64,000 nt of DNA from Prochlorococcus marinus CUG1433 (lineage in GTDB: Bacteria; Cyanobacteriota; Cyanobacteriia; PCC-6307; Cyanobiaceae): positions 682,001 to 746,000 of the forward strand of contig JAEPLN010000001.1 in the NCBI GenBank assembly GCA_017644425.1, in the 5' to 3' direction. How positions within the stretch are numbered: the first letter of the stretch is position 1; each line of letters opens with the position of its first letter. The notes under the pieces are model-generated. The model ran no database searches. It had not been told where the DNA came from and saw nothing but the letters and a program-made list of their open reading frames with translations. Below, piece after piece: positions 16,324 to 26,445 of the stretch. Made by a program: the position numbers and the translations under genes.

Positions 16324-17987
16324 GTTACCAAATTCTTCATTATCGTTTAAAAAAATTGAAGAGGGCCTTGCTTATTTGGAAAACTCTGATTCTGCTTTTA
16401 ATAAATTTGTGGCTAGATAATATTAGATTTACAATTTTCCAAACTAAAAGTGATACAAAAAGTAGGGTCCAAATTAGAAGAGCGAGATGGTTTACTAATC
16501 AATTAATAAAGCTTGGTTCAGCATTTATTAAAATTGGACAATTATTGTCCGCGAGACCTGATTTAATTCCTAATACCTGGATAAAGGAATTGTCTAAATT
16601 GCAGGATCAAGTTCCTAATTTTTCATATACCCAAGTTGAAGAAACTATCAGAGAAGAGCTAGGATCTAAGTTTAAAGAAATAGATCAAATATTATGCGAT
16701 CCTGTTGGATCAGCATCACTGGCTCAGGTTCATAGAGCAACTTTAAAAGATGGTAAGAAAGTAGTATTTAAAGTTCAAAGACCGAATCTAAAAGAATTAT
16801 TTATTATCGATTTAAGCATAATGCAACAGATAGCAGGATTGTTGCAGAAAAATAAGAATTGGAGTCGAGGTAGAAACTGGGTTGAAATTGCTAAAGAGTG
16901 TAAGAAAGTTCTAATGAAGGAGCTTGATTTTAATTGCGAAGCACAATATGCAGCAAGATTTAGACAGCAATTTCTTGATGATGAAAATGTTGAAGTTCCT
17001 GAAGTAATTTGGGATATGAGCAGTGAAAAAGTACTTTGTTTAAGTTATCTAGAAGGAACAAAAATAAGTGATCTAGAAAAATTACAATCCCAAGAAATTG
17101 ATTTACCTAAAATTGCAGAAATAGGTGCCATTAGCTATTTAAAACAATTAGTAAATTACGGTTTTTTTCATGCAGACCCTCATCCAGGAAATCTAGCAGT
17201 TTCAAATAAGAGTAAATTAATTTTTTATGATTTTGGAATGATGGGCAATATCTCAAATAACCTTCAAACAAGATTAGGGGCAATGGTTAAGGCTGCTGCT
17301 TTAAGAGACGCCTCATCACTCGTAAATCAATTACAACAAGCTGGATTAATTTCAAAAGATATTGATGTAGGACCTGTGAGAAGATTAGTCAGATTAATGC
17401 TTAAAGAAGCCTTAACTCCACCATTTAGTCCAAATATTATTGAAAAATTATCTGGAGATTTATACGAACTTGTTTATGAAACACCATTTCAACTACCAGT
17501 AGATTTAATCTTTGTGATGAGAGCTTTATCAACTTTTGAAGGAGTTGGTAGAATGCTTGACCCAGGGTTTAACCTTGTATCAGTTACCAAGCCTTACTTA
17601 ATAGAACTTATGACTTCAAATAATCAAACTCCTAACGATTTAATAAACCAATTTGGAAGGCAAGTAGGTGAACTAGGATCGAAAGCTGTTGGAATTCCCA
17701 AAAGAATAGATGAAAGTTTAGAAAGATTAGAGCAGGGCGATCTACAATTGCAAATAAGAATGGGAGAGTCTGATAGGCAATTTAAAAAAATGTTTACTGC
17801 TCAAAAAACGTTAGGACACTCTATTCTTATTGGAAGCTTATCAATTGCATCAGCTTTACTAGTAACAAATAAACAAAATAATTTTGCATTATTGCCACTT
17901 TTTTTTGCACTACCAATAAGTATTGATTGGATAAAATGCCAGTTAAGTATGAGAAAAGGCTCACGCTTAGAAAAACTTAAGCGCTAG
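16320..17987 (+). CDS. ABC1/UbiB-family atypical kinase
   Basis: The 555-aa protein has the ABC1K signatures. These are the KxGQ helix (KIGQLLSARPDLIP, about 72-85), the alanine-rich nucleotide loop (GSASLAQVHRA), the catalytic-type lysine in VVFKVQRP, HADPHPGN in the catalytic loop, and YDFGMMG as the metal-binding DFG equivalent. A hydrophobic C-terminal segment (about 500-535) probably anchors it to membranes. In cyanobacteria and plastids these proteins affect prenylquinone metabolism and photosynthetic membranes; the substrate is not known here. It is translationally coupled to the preceding coiled-coil gene and converges on eno with a 5-bp gap. Confidence 0.92.
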   Translation: MSYQILHYRLKKLKRALLIWKTLILLLINLWLDNIRFTIFQTKSDTKSRVQIRRARWFTNQLIKLGSAFIKIGQLLSARPDLIPNTWIKELSKLQDQVPNFSYTQVEETIREELGSKFKEIDQILCDPVGSASLAQVHRATLKDGKKVVFKVQRPNLKELFIIDLSIMQQIAGLLQKNKNWSRGRNWVEIAKECKKVLMKELDFNCEAQYAARFRQQFLDDENVEVPEVIWDMSSEKVLCLSYLEGTKISDLEKLQSQEIDLPKIAEIGAISYLKQLVNYGFFHADPHPGNLAVSNKSKLIFYDFGMMGNISNNLQTRLGAMVKAAALRDASSLVNQLQQAGLISKDIDVGPVRRLVRLMLKEALTPPFSPNIIEKLSGDLYELVYETPFQLPVDLIFVMRALSTFEGVGRMLDPGFNLVSVTKPYLIELMTSNNQTPNDLINQFGRQVGELGSKAVGIPKRIDESLERLEQGDLQLQIRMGESDRQFKKMFTAQKTLGHSILIGSLSIASALLVTNKQNNFALLPLFFALPISIDWIKCQLSMRKGSRLEKLKR

Positions 17988-17992
17988 AAAGA

Positions 17993-19288
<1,296 letters not shown>

Positions 19289-19464
19289 TTAATTATTACT
19301 ATTTAAATCCTATTAATAGCTGAACTATTTGGCTAATATCTGAAATAAATTTGTTAACCTAACATAATTTTTAATTTCAGAACAACTTGGATGTTATTTA
19401 GGGTTTTTATTAATCCTAAACATTGCATGATTTTTTGCATAAGCATATTTTAATATTTCATCTT

Positions 19465-19480
19465 ACAATTTGAAAATTGT
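19465..19480. repeat. Inverted repeat in the eno/clpB2 intergenic region
   Basis: ACAATT/AATTGT around TGAA forms a 6-bp inverted repeat upstream of the clpB2-like gene. It may be an operator or chance in A+T-rich sequence. Nothing else is recognisable in 19286-19547. Confidence 0.25.
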
Positions 19481-19547
19481 GGGATGATTATTAATGAAGA
19501 ACTTATTTAGAATATTAATTGATAATCAACTATAGTTTTTATAGTTT

Positions 19548-22301
19548 ATGAGAGAAACCCTAACATCCAGTCCTGAACTTTTTAGCGATATAAGTTGGAA
19601 TCTTCTTCTATTAGGTGAAGAAACTGCAAAAAAATGGGATCATAGCGAATTTAATATTGAACACATAATTCATACATTGTTTACATCAAGTGAATTCTTT
19701 GCTTTCATCGAAAATTTATCAATAGACCAAGATACAGTTTTAGATATAACAGAAGATTTTTTAGAAGAGACACCAACAAACGAATCAGATATTTTTACTA
19801 TTGGAGAAGATTTAGAAATTTTATTAGATAATGCAAATCAGATTAAAATTCAATGGGGGTCAAAATTCATAGAAATCCCGCATTTACTTATTGCTCTTGG
19901 AAGAGATTCAAGAATAGGTAATTATGTTTTTCAAGAAGGAAATCTATCAATGGAAAAATTAGAAGAAGAATTAAAGTTTTTCCCAAATATAAATCAATCA
20001 AAAGATTCTGTTGATTATAAAAACTTAATTGAGATAAACAATCAAAATAATTTTGAATCAAACAAAGAGACAAAAGTCAAAGAGGAAAAATCAGAAAAAG
20101 CTATTGTTCCATTACCTAAAAGTGAACTTCAAATCGAACCCAATAAACGAGTTAAAAAAGATGAAAATGCTCTTTCAATTTATGGGAAAGATTTAACAGA
20201 ATCAGCCAAAAAAGGTTTACTTGATCCAGTTATAGGAAGAGAAAATGAGATAAATAATTTAATGAGGGTTCTCTGTAGAAGAAACAAAAACAATCCAATA
20301 CTGATAGGTAATCCTGGAGTTGGTAAAACCTCAATTGCGAAATTGCTAGCACAATTAATTGTGGATAAAAAAGTTCCTGATTCTTTAAAAAACTTTAAAA
20401 TTATTTCACTTGACTTGGGTGCATTAGTTTCTGGTACAAAGTTTAGAGGTCAACTAGAGGAAAGACTAAGCTTAATACTTCAGGAATTAAACGATCCAAG
20501 CCAAGGTATGATTTTATTTATTGATGAAATTCACTCAATATTAAGTTCTGATAGATCTACTGCAGATATTAGTAATATTCTCAAGCCTTTACTAGCGGAA
20601 GGAGAACTTAGATGTATTGGTACAACAACACCTGAAAAATTTCGCGAAACTATTGAAAAAGATCAGGCATTAAATAATTGCTTTCAAAAGATAATTGTTA
20701 ATGAACCTTCAGTAGAATTGAGCGCAAAAATAATTCAAGGCATTAAAAAGAAATATGAACTACACCATGGCATAAGAATTTCTGAAGATGCTATAAATTA
20801 TTCTGCAAAATTAGCCGACAGATATATCAGCGATAAATGTCTCCCTGATAAAGCAATTGATTTAATTGATGAAGCGGCCGCACAACTAAAAATCGAATCT
20901 AACAATAAGCCGCAATTGATAATCCTACAAGAAAAAAAGATAAATAATATTGATGTAAAATTGAGGAATCTGCCTGATGAAGATATCGAAGATAAAGAGA
21001 AGCTACTAAATATGAGAGACCAATCTGAGGCAAAATTGAATGTCCTTATCGATAATTGGAATAATTTGCTCGAAGAAATGGAACAATTATCTATTCTGAT
21101 GAGAGAAGAAGATAGGCTAATCAAAAAAATTAAAGATAAATCAAATTATGAAATCGAAAAAGATCTGGATTTTTTAGAAAAGCTTGAAGAAGAATTACAT
21201 GAAATAGAGAATGAAATTCAAAAAGTTGAAATTAACTTTAAAAAAATAAATAAAAATAGAAATTTCCCGTTTAAATATCAAGTTGAACCTGATGATATTG
21301 CTGATGTCATATCAAAGATCACAGGCATTCCAATTTCTAAAGTAGTTTCAAATGAAAGGAAGAAACTAGTTAATTTAGAGGCAGAACTAAGAGAAAAAGT
21401 TATTGGACAAGAAAAGGCTATAGAAGCTGTTTCTTCAGCAATTAGGAGGGCTCGAGTCGGCATGAAAAGCCCAAAAAGACCAGTAGGCTCCTTTCTGTTT
21501 ATGGGTCCCACAGGGGTTGGGAAAACAGAATTAGCTAAATCTCTTGCATCAGCTTTATTTAATGAAGAAGAAGCACTTTTAAGATTAGATATGAGTGAAT
21601 ATATGGAAAAAAATGCAGTTGCAAGACTTTTAGGCGCTCCTCCAGGCTATGTAGGTTATGAGGAAGGTGGACAATTAACTGAAGCTGTAAGACGTAAACC
21701 ATATTCAGTAATACTTCTTGATGAGATAGAAAAAGCACATACTGAAGTGTTTAATATCCTTCTACAAGTCTTAGATGAGGGAAGATTGACGGACTCCCAA
21801 GGTAGAACAGTGGACTTCAAAAATACCGTAATAATTATGACAAGCAATTTAGCTGGGAAAGTCATACTGGAGTATTCACAAAAGATTTCTAAAAGTGAAG
21901 AACAGTCAGAAGACCTCCAAACTCTAGAAAATTCTATCAATAATACATTGTCTTCAATTTTTAGACCAGAATTTTTAAACAGAATTGATGAAGTAGTAAA
22001 GTTTGATCCATTAACAATTCATGAACTTCAGAAAATTATTATTTTACAAACAGAAGATTTAAAAAACCTCCTACTTGAACAGAAAATAAATATCACAATA
22101 GACAAAAAAGTTGTTAATAAAATTGCAAACGATTCTTACGAACCTGAATATGGTGCTAGGCCACTTAGCAGGGAACTTAGAAGACAAATAGAAAATCCCT
22201 TGGCTGCAAAACTTTTAGAGGATAACTTTAAAAACAAAAAAAATATCACAATTAAACTTAATCCCGCTAAAAAAGATGAGATAGTTTTCAAACCTAGCTG
22301 A
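19548..22301 (+). CDS. clpB2: Hsp100 chaperone ClpB (ClpB2-type)
   Basis: The 917-aa AAA+ disaggregase-type protein has an N domain (1-145) that is divergent in sequence, then a charged linker (about 150-205). D1 follows with Walker A GNPGVGKT (about 254-261). About 125 residues (445-572) form a coiled-coil middle domain, the length expected of ClpB, not the short one of ClpC. D2 has GPTGVGKT (about 653-660) and the sensor region FRPEFLNRIDEVVKF. No IGF/IGL loop for ClpP docking is seen in D2, so it should not feed the Clp protease. Cyanobacteria carry a second, atypical ClpB2; the diverged N domain and linker fit this better than the heat-shock ClpB1. It precedes secE on the same strand. Confidence 0.85.
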   Translation: MRETLTSSPELFSDISWNLLLLGEETAKKWDHSEFNIEHIIHTLFTSSEFFAFIENLSIDQDTVLDITEDFLEETPTNESDIFTIGEDLEILLDNANQIKIQWGSKFIEIPHLLIALGRDSRIGNYVFQEGNLSMEKLEEELKFFPNINQSKDSVDYKNLIEINNQNNFESNKETKVKEEKSEKAIVPLPKSELQIEPNKRVKKDENALSIYGKDLTESAKKGLLDPVIGRENEINNLMRVLCRRNKNNPILIGNPGVGKTSIAKLLAQLIVDKKVPDSLKNFKIISLDLGALVSGTKFRGQLEERLSLILQELNDPSQGMILFIDEIHSILSSDRSTADISNILKPLLAEGELRCIGTTTPEKFRETIEKDQALNNCFQKIIVNEPSVELSAKIIQGIKKKYELHHGIRISEDAINYSAKLADRYISDKCLPDKAIDLIDEAAAQLKIESNNKPQLIILQEKKINNIDVKLRNLPDEDIEDKEKLLNMRDQSEAKLNVLIDNWNNLLEEMEQLSILMREEDRLIKKIKDKSNYEIEKDLDFLEKLEEELHEIENEIQKVEINFKKINKNRNFPFKYQVEPDDIADVISKITGIPISKVVSNERKKLVNLEAELREKVIGQEKAIEAVSSAIRRARVGMKSPKRPVGSFLFMGPTGVGKTELAKSLASALFNEEEALLRLDMSEYMEKNAVARLLGAPPGYVGYEEGGQLTEAVRRKPYSVILLDEIEKAHTEVFNILLQVLDEGRLTDSQGRTVDFKNTVIIMTSNLAGKVILEYSQKISKSEEQSEDLQTLENSINNTLSSIFRPEFLNRIDEVVKFDPLTIHELQKIIILQTEDLKNLLLEQKINITIDKKVVNKIANDSYEPEYGARPLSRELRRQIENPLAAKLLEDNFKNKKNITIKLNPAKKDEIVFKPS

Positions 22302-22311
22302 GGAGTAAATC

Positions 22312-22347
22312 AATAAGCTAAAATAAAGTTAAAGCGTAAAGCTTATT
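22312..22347 (+). repeat. Inverted repeat between clpB2 and secE
   Basis: AATAAGCT (22312-22319) and AGCTTATT (22340-22347) form an 8-bp perfect inverted repeat with a 20-nt loop, 10 bp after the clpB2 stop and 15 bp before the secE GTG. It could be a weak terminator/attenuator or an operator; no long T tract follows. Confidence 0.35.
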
Positions 22348-22361
22348 TTCAAAAAAATTTT

Positions 22362-22604
22362 GTGACAAGTCCTACTACTAATAAAGAACCTCTAAAAAAG
22401 GATTCTCCTGAAATTGAAGAGCCTAAAAAAAAGAATAATTTTTTTAGATCTACCTACGATGAGCTTAAACTTGTCGTGTGGCCAAACAAACAACAACTTT
22501 TTAGCGAATCTGTAGCGGTTATAATTATGGTATCGTTTTCTGCGGCAGCAATAGCATCTGTCAGTAGATTCTATGGATGGGCAGCCTCGCAAATTTTTGG
22601 TTGA
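22362..22604 (+). CDS. secE: Preprotein translocase subunit SecE
   Basis: The 80-aa protein has a charged N-terminal tail, the conserved amphipathic segment TYDELKLVVWPNKQQ, and one transmembrane helix near the C-terminus (about 50-72), the minimal single-span SecE of most bacteria. It stabilises SecY in the plasma and thylakoid membranes. The start is GTG (22362); no ATG gives the expected length. It is followed by nusG after 49 bp, the classical secE-nusG order. Confidence 0.93.
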   Translation: MTSPTTNKEPLKKDSPEIEEPKKKNNFFRSTYDELKLVVWPNKQQLFSESVAVIIMVSFSAAAIASVSRFYGWAASQIFG

Positions 22605-22653
22605 ATAATCCCTAAATATCCATTTATAAAGATCTTAATTAAGCTTCAAAAAA

Positions 22654-23265
22654 ATGAGTAACGAATTGACTACAAGCCTTACCTCTTCAAAAGCAAACAC
22701 TAGCATCGCAAGATGGTATGCAGTTCAAGTAGCATCGAGCTGCGAAAAAAAAGTAAAAGCGACTCTCGAGCAGAGATCAGTAACTTTAGGTGTTAATAAT
22801 CGAATCATTGAAATTGAAATTCCCCAAACTCCTGGAATTAAATTAAAAAAAGATGGAAGTAGACAAACTACTGAAGAAAAAGTTTTCCCAGGTTATGTTC
22901 TCGTAAGAATGATTTTGGATGAAGATACAATGATGGCTGTTAAAAGTACTCCAAATGTAATTAACTTTGTTGGTGCTGAAGACGGGAGAGGCAGCGGAAG
23001 ATCGCGAGGTCACATCAAACCTCGACCATTATCCAGACAAGAGGTTAATAGAATATTTAAGCGCGCATCAGAGAAAAAAGCTGTAATCAAGCTAGATATT
23101 GAAGAAAAAGATAGAATCATAGTAACTAGTGGTCCATTCAAGGATTTTCAGGGAGAAGTTATAGAAGTTTCTGGAGAAAGAAATAAATTAAAAGCATTAC
23201 TTTCAATATTTGGGCGCGAGACTCCTGTAGAATTAGAATTCTCCCAAATCAATAAACAAAATTAA
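22654..23265 (+). CDS. nusG: Transcription termination/antitermination factor NusG
   Basis: The 203-aa protein has an NGN domain (RWYAVQVASSCEKKVKATLEQR, about 21-42; FPGYVLVRM; a PNVINFVG region) and a C-terminal KOW domain (about 150-203; DRIIVTSGPFKDFQGEVIEV). It binds RNA polymerase and couples transcription to translation and termination. The first 20 residues are a low-complexity extension common in cyanobacterial NusG. It precedes rplK in the conserved secE-nusG-rplK-rplA order. Confidence 0.97.
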   Translation: MSNELTTSLTSSKANTSIARWYAVQVASSCEKKVKATLEQRSVTLGVNNRIIEIEIPQTPGIKLKKDGSRQTTEEKVFPGYVLVRMILDEDTMMAVKSTPNVINFVGAEDGRGSGRSRGHIKPRPLSRQEVNRIFKRASEKKAVIKLDIEEKDRIIVTSGPFKDFQGEVIEVSGERNKLKALLSIFGRETPVELEFSQINKQN

Positions 23266-23332
23266 TTTCTAATTATTCATGTTTATCGAGTAAAATTATC
23301 ATTTTCTACTCCAGCTTAAATTCTTTAATCTA

Positions 23333-23758
23333 ATGGCAAAAAAAATTGTTGCAGTTATCAAGCTTGCTCTACAAGCAGGCAAAGCAAATCCTGCCCCTCC
23401 TGTAGGGCCAGCTTTAGGACAACATGGTGTCAATATTATGGCATTTTGTAAAGAATACAACGCAAGGACACAAGATAAAGCAGGTTTTGTAATTCCAGTT
23501 GAGATTTCTGTTTTTGAAGATAGAAGCTTTACTTTTATCACAAAAACACCTCCCGCTTCCGTTCTAATAACAAAAGCAGCTGGTATAGAGAAAGGATCAG
23601 GCGAATCCTCTAAAGGCTCTGTTGGGAATATAACTAAAGCTCAATTAGAAGAAATAGCCAAAACTAAGCTTCCTGATCTAAACTGTTCTAGTGTTGAATC
23701 AGCAATGAAAGTAATTGAGGGTACCGCTCGTAATATGGGCGTCTCCGTTACTGAATAA
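23333..23758 (+). CDS. rplK: 50S ribosomal protein L11
   Basis: The 141-aa L11 protein forms the GTPase-associated stalk base with 23S rRNA. The N-terminal [24 protein letters not shown] signature lies within the first 50 residues, and the C-terminal RNA-binding end reads [10 protein letters not shown]. The length is standard. In other bacteria L11 is also needed for RelA-type stringent activation, and a RelA/SpoT enzyme is encoded 12 kb away. Confidence 0.98.
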   Translation: MAKKIVAVIKLALQAGKANPAPPVGPALGQHGVNIMAFCKEYNARTQDKAGFVIPVEISVFEDRSFTFITKTPPASVLITKAAGIEKGSGESSKGSVGNITKAQLEEIAKTKLPDLNCSSVESAMKVIEGTARNMGVSVTE

Positions 23759-23790
23759 TTTCAAGACAAAATTGCTCACTATTTAGGGGA

Positions 23791-23805
23791 GGTTAGTTAA
23801 TAACC
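23791..23805 (+). repeat. Small hairpin between rplK and rplA
   Basis: GGTTA/TAACC around a 5-nt loop lies in the 66-bp gap before rplA. Autogenous L1 binding sites are known in r-protein leaders, but the sequence alone does not show that this is one. Confidence 0.25.
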
Positions 23806-23824
23806 GTTTGCACCCAAAATTACT

Positions 23825-24532
23825 ATGAAAAAACTATCAAAAAGAATGGCGGCTCTATCAACAAAGATTGAAGATCGCATTTACCCCCCACTTGAAGCTC
23901 TAAGTATTATCAAGGAAAATGCTAATGCGAAGTTTGATGAAACTATTGAAGCGCATATTCGTTTAGGTATCGATCCAAAATACACTGATCAACAATTAAG
24001 AACCACTGTTGCGTTACCACATGGTACTGGCCAAAGCATAAAAATTGCAGTTATCACAAGCGGGGAGAATGTATCAAAAGCTAAGGCTGCAGGTGCAGAT
24101 TTATTTGGCGAAGAAGATCTTGTGGAAAGTATCAACAAAGGAAGTATGGAGTTTGATCTACTTATTGCGACTCCAGATATGATGCCAAAGGTTGCAAAAT
24201 TAGGACGAGTTTTAGGGCCTAGAGGTTTAATGCCTAATCCTAAAGCTGGTACAGTAACTAATGATATTGCTAATGCAATTAAAGAATTCAAAGCTGGTAA
24301 GCTCGAATTTAGAGCAGATAAAGCTGGTATCGTTCATGTCCGCTTTGGGAAAGCAAGTTTTACAAAAGAGGCTTTATTTGAAAACTTAAAAACCTTACAA
24401 GAATCAATTGACAAAAACAAACCAAGTGGAGCCAAAGGAAAATACTGGAAAACTTTTTATGTTACTTCAACTATGGGGCCTTCAGTTCAAGTTGACGTAA
24501 ATGCTGTACAAGATTTCCAACCTGAAGGTTAA
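23825..24532 (+). CDS. rplA: 50S ribosomal protein L1
   Basis: The 235-aa L1 protein forms the mobile L1 stalk at the E site of the large subunit. The two-domain pattern is clear, with the central signature [18 protein letters not shown] and the C-terminal strand [17 protein letters not shown]. The start at ATG 23825 gives a short N-terminal tail, [11 protein letters not shown]. It is located between rplK and the L10 leader, as in most bacteria. Confidence 0.98.
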   Translation: MKKLSKRMAALSTKIEDRIYPPLEALSIIKENANAKFDETIEAHIRLGIDPKYTDQQLRTTVALPHGTGQSIKIAVITSGENVSKAKAAGADLFGEEDLVESINKGSMEFDLLIATPDMMPKVAKLGRVLGPRGLMPNPKAGTVTNDIANAIKEFKAGKLEFRADKAGIVHVRFGKASFTKEALFENLKTLQESIDKNKPSGAKGKYWKTFYVTSTMGPSVQVDVNAVQDFQPEG

Positions 24533-24636
24533 CGCTTTGTAGTATAATTTAAATGCAATAATACGGCCAAAGAAAGTAGGTTAATTTAGCTATTCTAAAT
24601 TTCTAATTCCTACCGAGGACTCGTCTTAATTATTTC

Positions 24637-24713
24637 TTTTTGGATCTAATAAAAGCGGCCTCTATAAAGGACTTTGCCGCATTTCCTGCTCTCCCTAAAT
24701 TACGATCCAAAAA
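24637..24713 (+). ncRNA. L10 (rplJL) leader RNA
   Basis: The leader before rplJ folds by eye into a closing stem TTTTTGGATC/GATCCAAAAA (24637-24646 with 24704-24713), with an inner hairpin GCGGC/GCCGC (24655-24659 with 24676-24680) around a loop containing TATAAAGGAC. This matches the position and general shape of the L10 leader bound by the L10-L12 complex for autogenous control. The remaining part of the 188-bp rplA-rplJ gap is unassigned and may contain the upstream part of the same leader. Based on hand pairing only. Confidence 0.7.
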
Positions 24714-24720
24714 AAACACA

Positions 24721-25248
24721 ATGGGCCGAACACTAGAGAATAAGCAACAAATCGTTACTGAGATTAAATCTCTCTTAAACGACTCGGAAATGGCTGTAGT
24801 TCTTGACTATAAGGGTTTAACTATCAAAGAGATGTCAGATTTGCGATCTAGATTGCAAACAACTAACGGCATTTGCAAAGTTACTAAAAATTCATTAATG
24901 CGTAAAGCGATTGATGGAGATAGTAATTGGAACGATCTTGAATCTTTACTGACCGGAACCAATGCTTTTGTCTTAATCAAAGAAGATGTTGGAGGAGCTG
25001 TAAAAGCAATTCAATCTTTTCAAAAAGACACCAAAAAATCCGAAACCAAAGGAGCTTTATTTGAAGGCAGACTTCTTAGCGATTCTGAAATAAAAGAAAT
25101 TGCAAGTCTTCCATCTAAAGAAGTATTGATGGCAAAAATTGCTGGCGCTCTAAATGGCGTTGCAACCAAAATTGCGATCTCTATCAATGAAGTGCCTTCT
25201 GGACTTGCTAGATCACTTAAACAACATTCTGAAAAATCAGAATCCTAA
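24721..25248 (+). CDS. rplJ: 50S ribosomal protein L10
   Basis: The 175-aa L10 protein is the base of the L7/L12 stalk. [19 protein letters not shown] opens the RNA-binding domain ([16 protein letters not shown]), and the C-terminal helix binds L12 dimers. An open frame extends upstream to 24640, but it runs through the structured leader, whose product would be unlike any L10 N-terminus. The ATG at 24721, just after the leader's closing stem, is therefore chosen. It precedes rplL by 28 bp, and the two are presumably regulated together by the leader. Confidence 0.96.
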   Translation: MGRTLENKQQIVTEIKSLLNDSEMAVVLDYKGLTIKEMSDLRSRLQTTNGICKVTKNSLMRKAIDGDSNWNDLESLLTGTNAFVLIKEDVGGAVKAIQSFQKDTKKSETKGALFEGRLLSDSEIKEIASLPSKEVLMAKIAGALNGVATKIAISINEVPSGLARSLKQHSEKSES

Positions 25249-25276
25249 ATTCAAACCCTAATTAACTTTTAAGAAA

Positions 25277-25672
25277 ATGTCCGCAAAAACTGAAGAAATT
25301 CTTGAATCATTAAAATCTCTATCACTTTTAGAAGCATCAGAGCTTGTAAAGCAAATTGAAGAGACTTTTGGTGTATCTGCTGCAGCTTCTGCAGGTGTAG
25401 TAATGGCAGCTCCTGGAGCGGCTGGCTCTGATGGAGATGGTGGCGCTGCTGAAGAAAAAACTGAATTTGATGTAATTCTTGAAAGCTTTGATGCAGCTGC
25501 AAAAATCAAAGTCCTTAAAGTTGTAAGAAATGCAACTGGTCTTGGTCTTGGAGATGCAAAAGCACTGGTTGAATCAGCACCAAAAACTGTAAAAGAAGGA
25601 ATAGCCAAAGCAGATGCTGAATCTTTAAAGAAAGAGATTGAAGAAGCTGGCGGTAAAGTTACACTTAAGTAA
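25277..25672 (+). CDS. rplL: 50S ribosomal protein L7/L12
   Basis: The 131-aa acidic stalk protein recruits translational GTPases. It has an N-terminal dimerisation helix ([20 protein letters not shown]), an alanine/glycine-rich hinge (about 33-60), and the C-terminal factor-binding domain ([20 protein letters not shown] ... GGKVTLK). Start and length are standard. rpoB does not follow, which is the normal cyanobacterial arrangement. Confidence 0.98.
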   Translation: MSAKTEEILESLKSLSLLEASELVKQIEETFGVSAAASAGVVMAAPGAAGSDGDGGAAEEKTEFDVILESFDAAAKIKVLKVVRNATGLGLGDAKALVESAPKTVKEGIAKADAESLKKEIEEAGGKVTLK

Positions 25673-25686
25673 GAGTACATTTTTTA

Positions 25687-25711
25687 AAGCCGATATTAAG
25701 GATATCGGCTT
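25687..25711 (+). terminator. Hairpin after rplL (partial terminator or attenuator)
   Basis: A perfect 10-bp stem AAGCCGATAT/ATATCGGCTT with a 5-nt loop starts 14 bp after the rplL stop. The next bases are CAAAAATT, not a T run, so termination may be incomplete and would let some transcripts reach rnhA, whose ATG is 9 bp downstream. Confidence 0.7.
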
Positions 25712-25719
25712 CAAAAATT

Positions 25720-26439
25720 ATGAATATTAATAGTATTGCGATTGAAGCCGCAACTGACGGAGCCTGCAGTGGTAATCCAGGTCCAGGTGGTTGGGGCGGT
25801 TTAATAATATTTGACGATAATAGCGAATTAGAAATAGGTGGTTCCGAGCAAAATACTACTAATAACAGAATGGAACTGACTGCCGCTATCAAAACTCTTG
25901 AAAAGTTAAAAACCTTCAAATTAAAAAAGAACTTTAAATTAAGAACTGATAGTAAATATGTCATAGAGGGTTATACAAAGTGGATTATTAATTGGAAGAG
26001 AAATGGATGGAAAACAAGCTCTGGAAAATCAGTTCAAAATGTTGATCTATGGCAAAAAATTGATCAATTAAGAATTGATGGCCTAATAATGGAATATGTT
26101 AAAGGTCACAGCGGTGATAAACAAAATGATAGGGTTGATAAAATTGCCACTAATTACAGCAAAGGTATATCTATAGAAATTAACTCAAAAGAAGTAGAAT
26201 CTTCAGTTGGTTTTTTTGAAAGAAATGCACCTGCAGAAATTCAGGAATTATTTTCACGCTATGAATTAATTCAAAAATTTGCTGAAAAAAAGTATTTTTT
26301 AAGTTCACTAGAACTAAGTAACTTATTGGGTAAAGAAAACGACTTAAATATAAAAAAATATTTACTTTTTGAATGGCGTAATTGGAGAGTGATTCCTAAA
26401 AATAGAAAATATTGGATAATAGAAAAAAAAGAATCCTAA
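25720..26439 (+). CDS. rnhA: Ribonuclease HI with C-terminal extension
   Basis: The 239-aa protein has a complete RNase HI domain in its first 145 residues. D13 lies in TDGACSGNPGPGGWGG, E52 in MELTAA, D77 in TDSKYV, H130 in GHSGDK and D140 in NDRVD, so the DEDD metal centre and catalytic histidine are intact. It removes RNA from RNA-DNA hybrids. About 90 further residues follow that are not part of standard RNase HI, ending in an aromatic/basic stretch (FEWRNWRVIPKNRKYW) that might bind nucleic acid. It sits 6 bp before pyrD. Confidence 0.93.
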   Translation: MNINSIAIEAATDGACSGNPGPGGWGGLIIFDDNSELEIGGSEQNTTNNRMELTAAIKTLEKLKTFKLKKNFKLRTDSKYVIEGYTKWIINWKRNGWKTSSGKSVQNVDLWQKIDQLRIDGLIMEYVKGHSGDKQNDRVDKIATNYSKGISIEINSKEVESSVGFFERNAPAEIQELFSRYELIQKFAEKKYFLSSLELSNLLGKENDLNIKKYLLFEWRNWRVIPKNRKYWIIEKKES

Positions 26440-26445
26440 TTTTTT

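Noticed and set aside
24640-24720. N-terminal extension of rplJ from an upstream TTG
   Set aside because: It crosses the structured L10 leader and gives an N-terminus unlike L10; ATG 24721 is the normal start.
25258-25680. Antisense frames across rplL
   Set aside because: Low-complexity serine/alanine or leucine/glutamine runs are the antisense image of the alanine-rich L7/L12 hinge.
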